A stretch of DNA of 64,000 bases from Amorphus sp040750475 (GCF_040750475.1 NZ_JABJVY010000007.1:124001-188000), one strand, 5' to 3'; positions 1 to 8,515 are shown, numbered from the stretch's first letter. Program-made: numbers and translations. The notes: generated from the sequence alone by a model not told the origin.

Positions 1-2
1 AC

Positions 3-146
3 CGGCTAGGGAGCTATGGCGGGCGGATCGAAGCCGGGCAGGTGGTTCTGGCCGGCTCCTTCATCCGCCCGATCGAGGCCGGCCACGGCTCTACGATCAT
101 GGGCGACTATGGCCCCTACGGAACGGTCGGCTGCTATTTTGCCTGA
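3..146 (+). CDS. 2-oxo-hept-3-ene-1,7-dioate / 2-keto-4-pentenoate hydratase, C-terminal fragment
   Basis: Only the last 47 residues are inside the window, ending at TGA 144-146. The frame contains AGQVVLAGSFIRP followed by GDYGPYGTVGCYFA, which is the C-terminal signature of the HpaH/HpcG/MhpD hydratase family (fumarylacetoacetate hydrolase fold). These enzymes hydrate 2-hydroxydienoates made in meta-cleavage of aromatics. The substrate cannot be fixed from the tail, although the phrase around GSFIRP resembles HpaH of homoprotocatechuate degradation. The gene is convergent with the DUF2218 gene, with 23 nt between the two stops. The upstream part lies outside the window. Confidence 0.75.
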   Translation, partial: RLGSYGGRIEAGQVVLAGSFIRPIEAGHGSTIMGDYGPYGTVGCYFA

Positions 147-169
147 TTTTGTGAAGTCCGGAATCCCGC

Positions 170-826
170 TTAGTCTCGCCACTCGATCGGAATGTCTTCG
201 CGGAAGGCGAACCGAACGAGATGGCGGACCACGACGTCCTTGAGCTGCTCCATCTCTTCTTCGTTGCGGGCTGCAAGCGTGAGCGTCAGCGTCTGATCGT
301 TCGCGTCCAACCGGCACGTGCCGATCGCGAAGGAAATCTCTCCATGCTGGGCGTCGAAATTGACCGGCCGCTTGTGCTGGAAGTGCTTGCAGAGCTGCTG
401 CAGGTACTTCGATGCGGACGGCGTGGGCACGTCGGCGATGGCGGTCAGGGTGAGGTCGCCGGCTTGGGTGTCGGTCATGGACGTCTCCAGGGTACGGGTG
501 GCCGTCTCGAGAGCGGAAGTGATGGTCGCGACAGTGTCGGGATCGATCGGCCCCTGGTAAAGGTGCGTGCGTATGGCGGATTTGAGGTCGCGCATGGCGG
601 TTCGGATCTCCTCCGGCCGGTCCGCACCGCCGCGGTGACGGTGCCGGCCTAGCGCACCCTCGGATGCGCCGCCTGCCATTGCCTCGGCCGGCTCCCGCCC
701 GGAGCCGGTCTCGGCGGCTCCATGCTGCCAGCCGTGGCGGCCGCGATGGCGATGACGCCGTCCTCTCGTTTCAGAATGGGAATGCTCGCCCTGTGACCCG
801 GGGCCGGGGATGTCTGTGTGTTTCAT
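170..826 (-). CDS. DUF2218 protein fused to remnants of a PadR/YqjI-type regulator
   Basis: 218 residues from ATG 826. Residues about 117-218 are a complete DUF2218 domain (ADVPTPSASKYLQQLCKHF, FAIGTCRLDAND, HLVRFAFRE), a small domain of unknown function often found beside or fused to siderophore-interacting ferric reductases. The N-terminus is rich in His and Arg (GRRHRHRGRHGWQHG), like the metal-binding head of YqjI. Residues about 72-115 (PEEIRTAMRDLKSAIRTHL, then a GP-x-P-containing helix) match the C-terminal tail of YqjI-type PadR regulators. The winged-helix DNA-binding domain expected between them is missing. I infer an in-frame internal deletion that joined padR to a following DUF2218 gene. 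No siderophore-interacting protein follows. An ATG at 895 is rejected because it would place the dyad at 836-871 inside the gene. No clear ribosome binding site precedes 826. Confidence 0.6.
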   Translation of the reverse strand: MKHTDIPGPGSQGEHSHSETRGRRHRHRGRHGWQHGAAETGSGREPAEAMAGGASEGALGRHRHRGGADRPEEIRTAMRDLKSAIRTHLYQGPIDPDTVATITSALETATRTLETSMTDTQAGDLTLTAIADVPTPSASKYLQQLCKHFQHKRPVNFDAQHGEISFAIGTCRLDANDQTLTLTLAARNEEEMEQLKDVVVRHLVRFAFREDIPIEWRD

Positions 827-835
827 GACGATCAC

Positions 836-871
836 ATATATCTCGATATGTCGTAAATCAAGATATATCGA
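836..871 (-). promoter_or_regulatory. AT-rich dyad, probable PadR-type operator
   Basis: TCGATAT at 843-849 and ATATCGA at 865-871 form an exact inverted repeat centred at 857. An overlapping inverted pair, ATATATCT (836-843) and AGATATAT (861-868), gives a second register. It lies 10-45 nt upstream of the DUF2218 start in an otherwise GC-rich region. YqjI-type PadR proteins bind AT-rich dyads in front of their own genes, so this is probably a surviving autoregulatory site. That is inference from position and symmetry. Confidence 0.5.
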
Positions 872-949
872 AATAGGTCGTGTGACGTCAAGCACGACCG
901 CCGGCGTGCCATGTGTCGGAGGATGCCTTCTTTGGCGGGAGCGAACACG

Positions 950-993
950 AAAAAGGGGCGGCGACCGGGCCGAATTGGCCGGGTCGCCGCCCC
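950..993 (-). terminator. Rho-independent terminator after the TRAP operon
   Basis: Two 17-nt arms (955-971 and 977-993) pair with one mismatch around a 5-nt loop. Read on the minus strand, the GC-rich stem is followed by TTTTT at 954-950. It sits about 110 nt downstream of the stop of the TRAP solute-binding gene, the last gene of that operon. Confidence 0.8.
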
Positions 994-1100
994 AGGGTGT
1001 TTGTCGCGATAGAGCGGTTTCCGCTCAGAGGAAAACATCTGAGCGAAAAAAATTGCTCCTTCCTCCGGCCTTCGCAGGAATGAGCGGAGAGGATTGCGGC

Positions 1101-2216
1101 TTAGTTCCCGTCCTGTTTGGCCTGATGGGCGCCGTTCACCACCTCGCTGTGCAGCTTCTGCACGCGGGAGTGATAGGGGTGGACCAGATCGGCGAAGTCG
1201 GCCTGGGACTGGTAGACCTTGGCGAAGAATTCGTCGTCGGCGATATAGTCCTTCACCACACCGTTCTGCGCCTCGATGAACAGGTCGTAATACTCGTCCG
1301 GCGTGTCGAGCATTTCCACGCCTTCGGCTTCGTACTCCTTCACCGCCTTGGAGTTCTCGTAGAGATTGACGGCCTGTGTCATGGTCGCATTCGCCATGAT
1401 CGCCGTCTCCACGATCGCCTGCAGGTCGGTCGGCAGCTCGTCCCAGAAGTCCTTGCAGATCATCAGCTCGCCGACGTCGGTCTGCTGATGAAGGCCTTGG
1501 AGATAGTAGTACTTCCAGATGTTGTTGAGGCCGAGATTGCGGTCGTCGGCCGGGCCGATCCATTCCGCCGCATCGATCGTTCCGCGCTGGGCGGAGGGCA
1601 CGATGTCGCCGCCGGGCATGGCGACGGCCGGTACGCCCATGGCAGTGTAGGTCTGGCCGGCAATGCCGGGGGGTGAGCGATATTTGATCGAGCGGAACTC
1701 GTCCATGTTCTCGAATTTCTTGGAGAACCAGCCGAGTGGGTCGGGCCCCATCGGCTGCATCAGGAAGGGCATGACCCGGTAGCCCATCACGTCCTGGGTC
1801 AGCTCCTGATAGAGCTTCTTGCCGTCCCCGGCATAATACCAGGCCATCAGCGATTCCTGGTCCATGCCCGTGCTCGCGGGCACGTTGGAGAACAGCACAT
1901 AGGCGGGGTGCTTGCCGGACCAGTAGTGCGGCCAGGCATAGCCGGCCTCGACCACGCAGTTGTCGACGGCATCCAGGATCTCGAATGCCTTTACCTCGGC
2001 GCCATCCGGCAGAACTTCGACTTCCATGCGGCCGCCGGACATGGCCTCAACGCGATCGCCGAAGTCCTGAAGCAGCTGGAAATAGAGGCTGGAGTTGGGG
2101 ATCGCGGTCTGGATCCGCATCTCGTAGCTTTCGTCCTGCGCGAAGGCAGCTCCGGCAAGCAGGCAGAGTGCACCGGCGGTGCTGCCGGCCAATAGCCCGA
2201 TCCTTGAAATCGGCAT
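1101..2216 (-). CDS. dctP: TRAP transporter solute-binding protein (DctP family), probable isethionate/sulfonate binder
   Basis: 371 residues. A Sec signal peptide ends near AFA/Q at residue 26. The body is a DctP-type periplasmic binding protein of the TakP-like subfamily. The conserved Arg that normally pairs with the substrate's acid group is likely R179 in IKYRSPPG, and EWIGP (218-222) is the subfamily signature. The ATG at 2216 follows GGGAGGA at good spacing; an in-frame start 5 codons upstream is less likely. It is the last gene of the order dctQ-dctM-dctP and is followed by a terminator. Linkage to xsc and a GMC dehydrogenase matches the iseKLM arrangement described for isethionate users, where this would be IseK. 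Taurine (TauK) or another sulfonate remains possible. Confidence 0.85.
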   Translation of the reverse strand: MPISRIGLLAGSTAGALCLLAGAAFAQDESYEMRIQTAIPNSSLYFQLLQDFGDRVEAMSGGRMEVEVLPDGAEVKAFEILDAVDNCVVEAGYAWPHYWSGKHPAYVLFSNVPASTGMDQESLMAWYYAGDGKKLYQELTQDVMGYRVMPFLMQPMGPDPLGWFSKKFENMDEFRSIKYRSPPGIAGQTYTAMGVPAVAMPGGDIVPSAQRGTIDAAEWIGPADDRNLGLNNIWKYYYLQGLHQQTDVGELMICKDFWDELPTDLQAIVETAIMANATMTQAVNLYENSKAVKEYEAEGVEMLDTPDEYYDLFIEAQNGVVKDYIADDEFFAKVYQSQADFADLVHPYHSRVQKLHSEVVNGAHQAKQDGN

Positions 2217-2328
2217 TGGTAGTCCTCCCAATGTTCGTTGGTTTGTTGATGGTTTTCTCAGGTGTCTCCCGGTCGATATGTCAGTGTGCGTCTCCCTTGC
2301 GGTTGCAGGTCGGGGCGGGATCTGGAGA

Positions 2329-3645
2329 TCATTTGAGCGCGTTCGGCAGCCAGAGAACGATTTGCGGGAACAGCACCAAGAGCAGCACGACGATGAGCTG
2401 CAGCGCCACGAACTGGGTCATGCCGAGATAGATGTCCCCCATCTTCCAGCGCGGCACGACGCCTTTCAGGAAGTAGGCCGAAAGCGCCATCGGCGGTGTC
2501 AACCAGGAGGTCTGGAGCGTCACCGCGATCAGGATGGAGAACCACAGTGGATCGTAGCCCATCTCCACCATGGTCGGCAGGAAGATCGGGACGATGATCA
2601 GGACGATCGGGATCCACTCCAGGGGCGAGCCGAGCACGAACACGATGGCGAGGATGATCAGGAGCATCACCGTCGGCGAGAATGGCAGGCTCAAGAGATA
2701 GTCCGTGAGCAGGTTTGCCGAGCCCAGCCGGGAGAACACCGCGCCGAAGAAGTTCGCCGAACCGAGCAGGAACATGATCATCGCCGACATCACGAGCGTG
2801 GAGTAGACGCAGCGCTTGAAGGCGGCCCAGCTCAGCCGTCGGTAGGCGATCGCCAGCACCAGCGAGGCCAGCCCGCCGCAGGCGGCGGCGTCCGTTGGCG
2901 TTGCGATGCCGGCGATGATGACGCCGAGGGTGCAGGCGATCACGATGGTGACCGGGACGATGCCGAGCAGGAGCTCGCGCACCTTCTCCCCGGCGGTGGT
3001 CTCGGCGATTTCCTCCAGCGAGAGCGGCGGCCCGAGCTCGGGGTTCATATAGCTGCGGGCGAGCGTGTAGATGATATAGACCGTCGACAGGATCACGCCG
3101 GGAATGATCGCCGCCGTGAACAGGTCCGACACCGGCACGCCGACCACCGGCCCCATGACGATCAGGAGGATCGACGGCGGGATCAGGATGCCCAGCGTGC
3201 CGCCGGCCGCGATCGCGCCGGCCGACATGCGGGTGTCGTAGCCCGACGACATCATGATCGGCGCGGCCATCACGCCGAGCACGGTAACCGAGGCGCCGAC
3301 GATGCCGGTTGCCGCGGCAAACACCGTCGCGACCAGGAGAACGATCAGGTAGAGCGAGCCACGCATCCGGCCGAGTAGCAGCCGCAGCGCCTTGAACATG
3401 CGCTCCATCAGCCCGGACTGCTCCAGCACGAAGCCCATGAACAGGAACAGGGGGATCGCGGCTAGCGTGGTGTCCCGCATCAGCGCGAAGAACTGATACT
3501 GCATCAGCGAGACGACGCGGTGCCCCATGCCCAGATAGCCGAACAGAAGCGAGATGAAGATGAAGGTGAACGCCATCGGATAGCCGGTCAAAAGACCGAC
3601 GAAGATGAGGCCCAGCGAAATCAAACCCAGCGTGGCATCCGTCAT
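2329..3645 (-). CDS. dctM: TRAP transporter large permease (DctM)
   Basis: 438 residues and almost entirely hydrophobic, with the 12 or so membrane segments of the DctM subunit, which forms the sodium-driven channel of TRAP transporters. Typical stretches include AAATGIVGASVTVLG, the MSAGAIAAGGTLGILIPPS loop and a C-terminal half with PLEWIPIVLIIVPIF. The true start is ATG 3645, which overlaps the dctQ stop by one base (TGATG) and implies translational coupling. A longer open frame upstream of 3645 is only the dctQ region read in another frame. By context this would be IseM in the ise nomenclature. Confidence 0.93.
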   Translation of the reverse strand: MTDATLGLISLGLIFVGLLTGYPMAFTFIFISLLFGYLGMGHRVVSLMQYQFFALMRDTTLAAIPLFLFMGFVLEQSGLMERMFKALRLLLGRMRGSLYLIVLLVATVFAAATGIVGASVTVLGVMAAPIMMSSGYDTRMSAGAIAAGGTLGILIPPSILLIVMGPVVGVPVSDLFTAAIIPGVILSTVYIIYTLARSYMNPELGPPLSLEEIAETTAGEKVRELLLGIVPVTIVIACTLGVIIAGIATPTDAAACGGLASLVLAIAYRRLSWAAFKRCVYSTLVMSAMIMFLLGSANFFGAVFSRLGSANLLTDYLLSLPFSPTVMLLIILAIVFVLGSPLEWIPIVLIIVPIFLPTMVEMGYDPLWFSILIAVTLQTSWLTPPMALSAYFLKGVVPRWKMGDIYLGMTQFVALQLIVVLLLVLFPQIVLWLPNALK

Positions 3646-4196
3646 CACGCGGCCTCCTCGCTCTGGCTGCGGAAGCGGCGGTTGGTGACGATGGAAAAAA
3701 GGCTTTTGAGGAGTTCCGAAACGCCCTGGATCAGAAGCAGTGCGCCGGTGATCGGCATCACCGTCTTCAGCGGGTAGATGATCGGCATCAGCGGACTGGT
3801 CGGGATGCGCTCGCCGCGCTGCCAGGACACCAGCGCGAAGTCGAAGGTCGCGACGGTGAAGAAATACATCGCCGGGAAGAACAGGCAGAGCGTGAACAGC
3901 CCGTCGATGACGCCCTGCCAACGCGGCGACAGGACGTTGAACAGAAAGTCGGCGCGCACATGGGAATCCTGGCCCAGCGTGTAGGCCGCTCCGAGCATGA
4001 AAAGCGCGCCGTAGAACATGAAGGTGGCGTCGTAGGCCCACATGGTCGGGGCGTTGAAGCCGAAGCGGGCGACCACTTCGTAAACCAGCGCGCCGATCAT
4101 CGGGATGATCAGCCACGCTGCGGCCTTGCCGACCAGCATGCCCGGAACATCGAGAATGGCAGTGATGCGCCTCAGGCGGGCTTCAGCGGGGCTCAT
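3645..4196 (-). CDS. dctQ: TRAP transporter small permease (DctQ)
   Basis: 183 residues with four predicted membrane helices. It carries DctQ landmarks such as VVARFGFNAPTMWAYDATF and the following helix with GAAYTLGQDSHVRADFL. DctQ anchors the large permease and is essential for transport. It is the first gene of dctQ-dctM-dctP. The ATG at 4194-4196 has only a distant purine-rich match upstream. In an isethionate cluster this would be IseL. Confidence 0.92.
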   Translation of the reverse strand: MSPAEARLRRITAILDVPGMLVGKAAAWLIIPMIGALVYEVVARFGFNAPTMWAYDATFMFYGALFMLGAAYTLGQDSHVRADFLFNVLSPRWQGVIDGLFTLCLFFPAMYFFTVATFDFALVSWQRGERIPTSPLMPIIYPLKTVMPITGALLLIQGVSELLKSLFSIVTNRRFRSQSEEAA

Positions 4197-4409
4197 CGGA
4201 GAACCGCGCTCCCGCCGCCGGCGAGGAGGGGCGCGGGCCGTCCGCGACCCTGGACCGCGATCGAACGCGGTACCCGTTTCATCCGATGAAGGCGAACCGC
4301 GCTACGGCTCGCGCGCCGAGGGCGGGGCGATTGCGGCCCGCTCACAACGCACACTGGAACGACGTCACGCTCATCTTCCCTCCCCAGTGAAAATGAGACT
4401 TTTAGCCTC

Positions 4410-4438
4410 AATAAACCTTATGATGACGCAGGGTGCAA
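4410..4438 (-). promoter_or_regulatory. Candidate promoter for the TRAP operon
   Basis: On the minus strand TTGCAC and TTTATT are separated by 17 nt in an AT-richer stretch upstream of dctQ. Each hexamer matches the sigma-70 consensus only partly. Listed as a candidate only. Confidence 0.25.
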
Positions 4439-4725
4439 TCTCCGATTGGCCCGGGAGCCGGGACCCGATGAGGCTTTCGCCTTCTGTTCCGTTCGGACTT
4501 CGCCTGCGTCGGTGCAAGCGGGGGGCGGGAAAGACGATGCTGGTCCGCCCGAATTCCGCTTTGAACCAAAAGCCGATCAACTCCCCCATTGGACAGTGTC
4601 CGAAGGCGTTGATCTTGAGCGTGACCACGGAAAAGTCGGTGTCGGCTTTCCGCCGACGTCACGCTTGCAAATAAAATGCGTTCAAACGATCCCTGTGGTC
4701 ACGACCTGAAAGGTGTGTTCTGGAG

Positions 4726-4765
4726 CGAAATCAGGAAAAGTGAGTTCCAGTTTTCCGCTCTTTTT
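4726..4765. repeat. Diverged copy of the 42-bp palindromic repeat
   Basis: CAGGAAAAGTG..TTCCAGTTTTCC matches the core of the repeat at 27437-27478 with several substitutions and keeps the GGAAAA/TTTTCC stem. Confidence 0.5.
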
Positions 4766-4864
4766 CTTATTCGCAGTGCTTGACGACCGCCGCTCCTCTT
4801 GCGCCGATCCTCGCTTCGATGGTGGAGCGGTCGGACGTTCGGCCCGACCGCGGTGCGCTCCAGG

Positions 4865-6640
4865 TCAGACGACCTGGGTGCGCATGTCGTTGCGGTCGAT
4901 GCCGGCAACCACGACTGGCTTCTTCATGGCGTCGCGCCGGAATGGCTCGCCGAGTTCCTGGTTGATGAGCGCTTCGATCAGCGTGGTCCGCCCGTGCTCC
5001 ATCTGATCGCGGATCGCCTGGTCGAGCGCCTGGGTGAGCTCGTCCATGGTCTTCGCCGCAACGCCCTGAAGCCCGCAGGCCCGGGCAATACCGGCGTAGC
5101 TGACCTGCTCGTCGAGCTCGGTGCCAACGAAATTGTCGTCGAACCAGAGCGTGGAATTGCGCTTTTCCGCGCCCCACTGATAGTTGCGGAACACCACCAT
5201 GGTGATGCCGGGCCACTCCTTGCGACCGATTGCGGTCAGCTCGGTGACCGCGATGCCGAAGGCGCCATCGCCGGCAAACCCGACCACCGGTGTGTCCGGA
5301 CAGCCGATCTTGGCGCCGACGATCGCTGGCAGGCCGTAGCCGCAGGGACCGAACAGGCCGGGCGCGAGATATTTCCGGCCCGCCTCGAACGACGGATAGG
5401 CGTTGCCGATCGCGCAATTGTTGCCGATGTCGGACGAGATGATGGCCTCACGCGGAAGCGCCGCCTGAATCGCGCGCCAGGCCATGCGCGGACTCATCCA
5501 ATCCGGCTTGGCGTCGCGGGCGCGCTGGTTCCAGGTCGTGCCGGGATCGTCGTCCTCGTGGTCCATGGAGCTGAGCTGCTGTGCCCAGGTGGACCTGGTG
5601 GTCGCGATCAGGTCGCGCCGCTTGCGGCTGGCCTCGTCGTCGGCGCGCTCGGGCAACAGCTCCAGAAGACGGCGCGCGACCTTCCCGGCGTCGCCCACGA
5701 TCCCGACGCTCACCGCCTTGGTCAGTCCGATGCGCTCCGGCTTGATGTCGACCTGGATGACCTTGGCGTCCTTGGGCCAGTAGTCGATGCCGTAGCCGGG
5801 CAGCGTGGAGAACGGGTTGAGCCGGGTGCCCAGCGCCAGCACGACATCGGCCTTGGAGATCAGCTCCATCGCCGCCTTCGAGCCGTTGTAGCCCAGCGGG
5901 CCGGCATGCAGCGGGTGCGAGCCGGGGAAGGCATCGTTGTGCTGATAGCCGACGCAGACCGGAGCGTGCAGACGCTCGGCGAGCTCGACCGTATCGCCGA
6001 TCGCACCGGCGAGCACGACGCCGGCACCGTTCAGGATTACCGGGAAGGAAGCGCTGCCGAGTAGCTTGGCAGCATCGGCAATGGCCGTCTCGCCGCCGCC
6101 GGGTCGCTCGAAGTTGACGACGGCAGGGAGCGGCACGTCGATCACCTGGGTCCAGAAATCGCGCGGCACGTTGATCTGGGCCGGGGCGTTGGCGCGCTTG
6201 GCCTCGCAGATGACGCGGTTGAGAACCTCCGGGATGCGAGAGGGATCGCGCACCTCTTCCTGGTAGGCGACCATGTCTTCGAACAGCTTCATCTGCTCGA
6301 CTTCCTGGAACCCGCCTTGGCCCATGGTCTTGTTGGCCGCCTGGGGTGTCACCAGCAACAGTGGGGTATGGTTCCAGTAGGCCGTCTTCACCGCGGTCAC
6401 GAAGTTGGTGATGCCGGGCCCGTTCTGGGCGATCATCATGGACATCTTGCCGGTGGCGCGGCTGTAGCCGTCGGCCATCATGCCGGCGGAGCCTTCGTGG
6501 CCGCAGTCCCAGAAGGTGATGCCGCCGCGGCCGAACAGGTCCGAGATCGGCATCATGGCCGACCCGATGATCCCGAAGGCGTGCTCGATGCCGTGCATCT
6601 GGAGCACTTTCACAAACGCCTCTTCCGTCGTCATCCGCAT
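4865..6640 (-). CDS. xsc: Sulfoacetaldehyde acetyltransferase
   Basis: 591 residues. This thiamine-diphosphate enzyme converts sulfoacetaldehyde and phosphate into acetyl phosphate and sulfite, the C-S cleavage step for taurine, isethionate and sulfoacetate. The N-terminal MTTEEAFVKVLQMHGIEHAF, the QNGPGITNFVTA loop, SSMDHEDDDPGT and the C-terminal LNQELGEPFRRDAMKKP type ending (here INQELGEPFRRDAMKKP) are diagnostic for Xsc rather than acetolactate synthase. Glu49 is the expected cofactor-activating residue, and the ThDP/Mg motif starts with GDG at 457-459. The ATG at 6640 follows GGGGAGA. The stop of the upstream GMC gene is 17 nt away, so the two are one operon. Length is normal for the family. 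Confidence 0.95.
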   Translation of the reverse strand: MRMTTEEAFVKVLQMHGIEHAFGIIGSAMMPISDLFGRGGITFWDCGHEGSAGMMADGYSRATGKMSMMIAQNGPGITNFVTAVKTAYWNHTPLLLVTPQAANKTMGQGGFQEVEQMKLFEDMVAYQEEVRDPSRIPEVLNRVICEAKRANAPAQINVPRDFWTQVIDVPLPAVVNFERPGGGETAIADAAKLLGSASFPVILNGAGVVLAGAIGDTVELAERLHAPVCVGYQHNDAFPGSHPLHAGPLGYNGSKAAMELISKADVVLALGTRLNPFSTLPGYGIDYWPKDAKVIQVDIKPERIGLTKAVSVGIVGDAGKVARRLLELLPERADDEASRKRRDLIATTRSTWAQQLSSMDHEDDDPGTTWNQRARDAKPDWMSPRMAWRAIQAALPREAIISSDIGNNCAIGNAYPSFEAGRKYLAPGLFGPCGYGLPAIVGAKIGCPDTPVVGFAGDGAFGIAVTELTAIGRKEWPGITMVVFRNYQWGAEKRNSTLWFDDNFVGTELDEQVSYAGIARACGLQGVAAKTMDELTQALDQAIRDQMEHGRTTLIEALINQELGEPFRRDAMKKPVVVAGIDRNDMRTQVV

Positions 6641-6657
6641 CGGGCGTGTCTCCCCTG

Positions 6658-8280
6658 TCATCCTGTCTCTCGGCAGGCCGACCGGCGGTCGGCCGCGATC
6701 ATGTCGCTGGCTTTTTCGCCGATCATGATGGCCGGCGCATTGGTGTTGCCGGACACGATGTCCGGCATGATGGAGCAGTCGGCGACCCTGAGCCCGTGGA
6801 CGCCGCGAACCCTGAGCCGGGCATCGAGCACGGCGTGGTCTCCCGTTCCCATCGCGCAGGTTCCCGTCGGATGGTAGATCGTGGTGGCGGTGTTGCGCGC
6901 CCACTCCAAGAGACCGTCGTCGTCTTCGACGTCCGGCCCTGGACGATATTCCGACGCGATCTTCTCCGCGAGAGGGGCGGCTCCGGCAATCTTGCGGGCA
7001 ATCTTGATGCCGGCGACCACCGTGTCGCGATCGGTCTGCGTGGCCAGATAGTTCGGACGGATGATCGGCGCGTCCTGGGAGTTGGGCGAACGCAGGCGGA
7101 TCTCGCCGCGGCTTTCCGGGCGGAGCTGACAGACCGACATTGTGAAGGCGGAGAAGGGGTGCACGCCTTCGCCGGGGCTGTCGGCCGACCAAGGCTGGAC
7201 GTGAAACTGGATGTCCGGCGTGGCGAGCCGAGGGTCGGTCTTGAGGAAACCGGTGGCGAGGCTCGCCGCCATGGTCATCGGGCCCGTGCGATAGAGCGCA
7301 TATTCCATGGCAATGCGGCCGCGCCCCCACAGGCTGCGAACCTCGTCGTTGAGGGTGGGTCCTGTGCATTTGTAAACCAGCCGGGCCTGCAGATGGTCCT
7401 GCAGGTTTCGGCCGACGTCCGGCCGATCGCAGACAGGGGCGATGCCGTTGGCCTGGAGGTGATCGGCCTCTCCGACGCCGGACAGCATCAGGATCTGCGG
7501 CGAGCCGATGGCACCGGCCGACAGGATCACCTCGCCGTCGGCGGCGGCGAAATGGGCGGTGCCGTCGGCACCGACGAACTCGACCCCGCTTGCGCGGCCA
7601 TCCTCGATGCGCACCCGCTGCACGTGGGCGTGCGTCACGATGCGCAAATTTGCGCGGTTGCGCACCGGCTTCAGAAAGGCGACGGCGGCGCTGCAGCGCC
7701 GGCCATTGCGCGCCGTGAATTGGAAGAAGCCGACACCTTCCTGGGTCGCGCCGTTGTAATCGGAGTTGAAGCGGTAGCCGACCGTCTGGGCGGCATCGAT
7801 CCAAGCGTCGCAAATCGGCCGGACCAGGCGCATGTTGGAGACCGAAAGCGGTCCGCCGGTGCCGTGATAGTCGTCCGCGCCGCGCTCCTGGTCTTCCGAG
7901 CGCTTGAACAGCGGCAGCACCTCGTCCCAGCCCCAGCCCTCAAGCCCCATCTGGCGCCAGCGATCGTAGTCTTCCGGTTGGCCCCGAACATAGAGAAGGC
8001 CGTTGAGGGAGGAGGAGCCGCCGAGCACCTTGCCGCGCGGCCATTCCAGGCTGCGCCCGTTCAATCCCGGGTCCGGCTCGGTCTTGAAGCACCAGTCGAC
8101 CGAGGGGTTGTGCATCGTCTTGAAGTAGCCCACGGGCACGTGGATCCAGGGATTGCGGTCCGGTCCGCCGGCCTCGATCAGCACCACGCGCACGGATGGG
8201 TCGGCCGACAGCCGGTTCGCGATCACGCACCCCGACGAGCCGGCGCCGACGATCACATAGTCGGCTTTCACCTCTTCCAT
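6658..8280 (-). CDS. iseJ: GMC-family FAD dehydrogenase, probable isethionate dehydrogenase
   Basis: 540 residues from ATG 8280. An N-terminal ADP-binding site (DYVIVGAGSSGCVIANRL), the GMC signature 1 (GKVLGGSSSLNGLLYVRG), signature 2 (GAIGSPQILMLSG) and the C-terminal HPTGTCAMG with the probable catalytic His at 470 identify a GMC oxidoreductase close to choline dehydrogenase. It is directly upstream of xsc and next to an IclR gene and TRAP genes, which reproduces the published iseJ neighbourhood. IseJ oxidises isethionate to sulfoacetaldehyde. The family is firm; the substrate is inferred from context. The open frame extends to 8361, but that would cover the dyad at 8338-8360. Confidence 0.75.
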   Translation of the reverse strand: MEEVKADYVIVGAGSSGCVIANRLSADPSVRVVLIEAGGPDRNPWIHVPVGYFKTMHNPSVDWCFKTEPDPGLNGRSLEWPRGKVLGGSSSLNGLLYVRGQPEDYDRWRQMGLEGWGWDEVLPLFKRSEDQERGADDYHGTGGPLSVSNMRLVRPICDAWIDAAQTVGYRFNSDYNGATQEGVGFFQFTARNGRRCSAAVAFLKPVRNRANLRIVTHAHVQRVRIEDGRASGVEFVGADGTAHFAAADGEVILSAGAIGSPQILMLSGVGEADHLQANGIAPVCDRPDVGRNLQDHLQARLVYKCTGPTLNDEVRSLWGRGRIAMEYALYRTGPMTMAASLATGFLKTDPRLATPDIQFHVQPWSADSPGEGVHPFSAFTMSVCQLRPESRGEIRLRSPNSQDAPIIRPNYLATQTDRDTVVAGIKIARKIAGAAPLAEKIASEYRPGPDVEDDDGLLEWARNTATTIYHPTGTCAMGTGDHAVLDARLRVRGVHGLRVADCSIMPDIVSGNTNAPAIMIGEKASDMIAADRRSACRETG

Positions 8281-8337
8281 GCCGTTTCCCACCCGTGTGC
8301 ACCTTCTGCGTGGTGCTTTCCCTACACAATCTACATT

Positions 8338-8360
8338 TGATATTGAGACTTCAAGTATCA
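8338..8360. promoter_or_regulatory. Dyad between iseJ and the IclR gene, probable operator
   Basis: TGATA-TTGA-GACT-TCAA-G-TATCA is an inverted repeat with one extra base in the right arm. It lies 58 nt upstream of the iseJ start and about 155 nt upstream of the IclR gene. An AT-rich TTTATAAT stretch follows at 8362-8369, and a TAGATT -10-like hexamer for iseJ lies just below the dyad on the minus strand. Position and symmetry suit an IclR-type operator that controls both directions. Confidence 0.45.
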
Positions 8361-8515
8361 TTTTATAATTTGTTTTGGACTGAGGTGGCTGGGCAAGGCG
8401 CGCTGGCGGGGATGACCACGGAGACGAGCTTGCTGCACGGAATTGATGCCGGTGGTCGCCTCACTTAAGGTCGGCCGGCATTTCCTCCGTCTTTCAAGGG
8501 GTTGGGTGATCGATC

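Larger units (their letters stand above)
4197..4864. other. Intergenic region between xsc and dctQ
   Basis: 668 nt with no convincing gene. It holds a possible minus-strand promoter (TTGCAC at 4438-4433, 17 nt, TTTATT at 4415-4410) about 215 nt upstream of dctQ, a diverged copy of the 42-bp palindromic repeat at 4726-4765, and a GC-rich hairpin (GCGGTCGG 4827-4834 with CCGACCGC 4844-4851) just after the xsc stop. The hairpin has no T-run, so I do not call it a terminator. The TRAP genes may therefore have their own promoter, separate from xsc. Confidence 0.5.

Noticed and set aside
2329..4116. A 595-codon start for the large TRAP permease
   Set aside because: Sequence upstream of 3645 is dctQ in another frame; TGATG overlap at 3645 marks the real start.
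4827..4851. Hairpin after xsc as a terminator
   Set aside because: The stem is good but no T-run follows in the direction of transcription.
4865..7813. A continuous minus-strand frame of 982 codons through xsc and into iseJ
   Set aside because: The first part is iseJ read in a wrong frame. xsc starts at 6640 with a ribosome binding site, so this is not a fusion.
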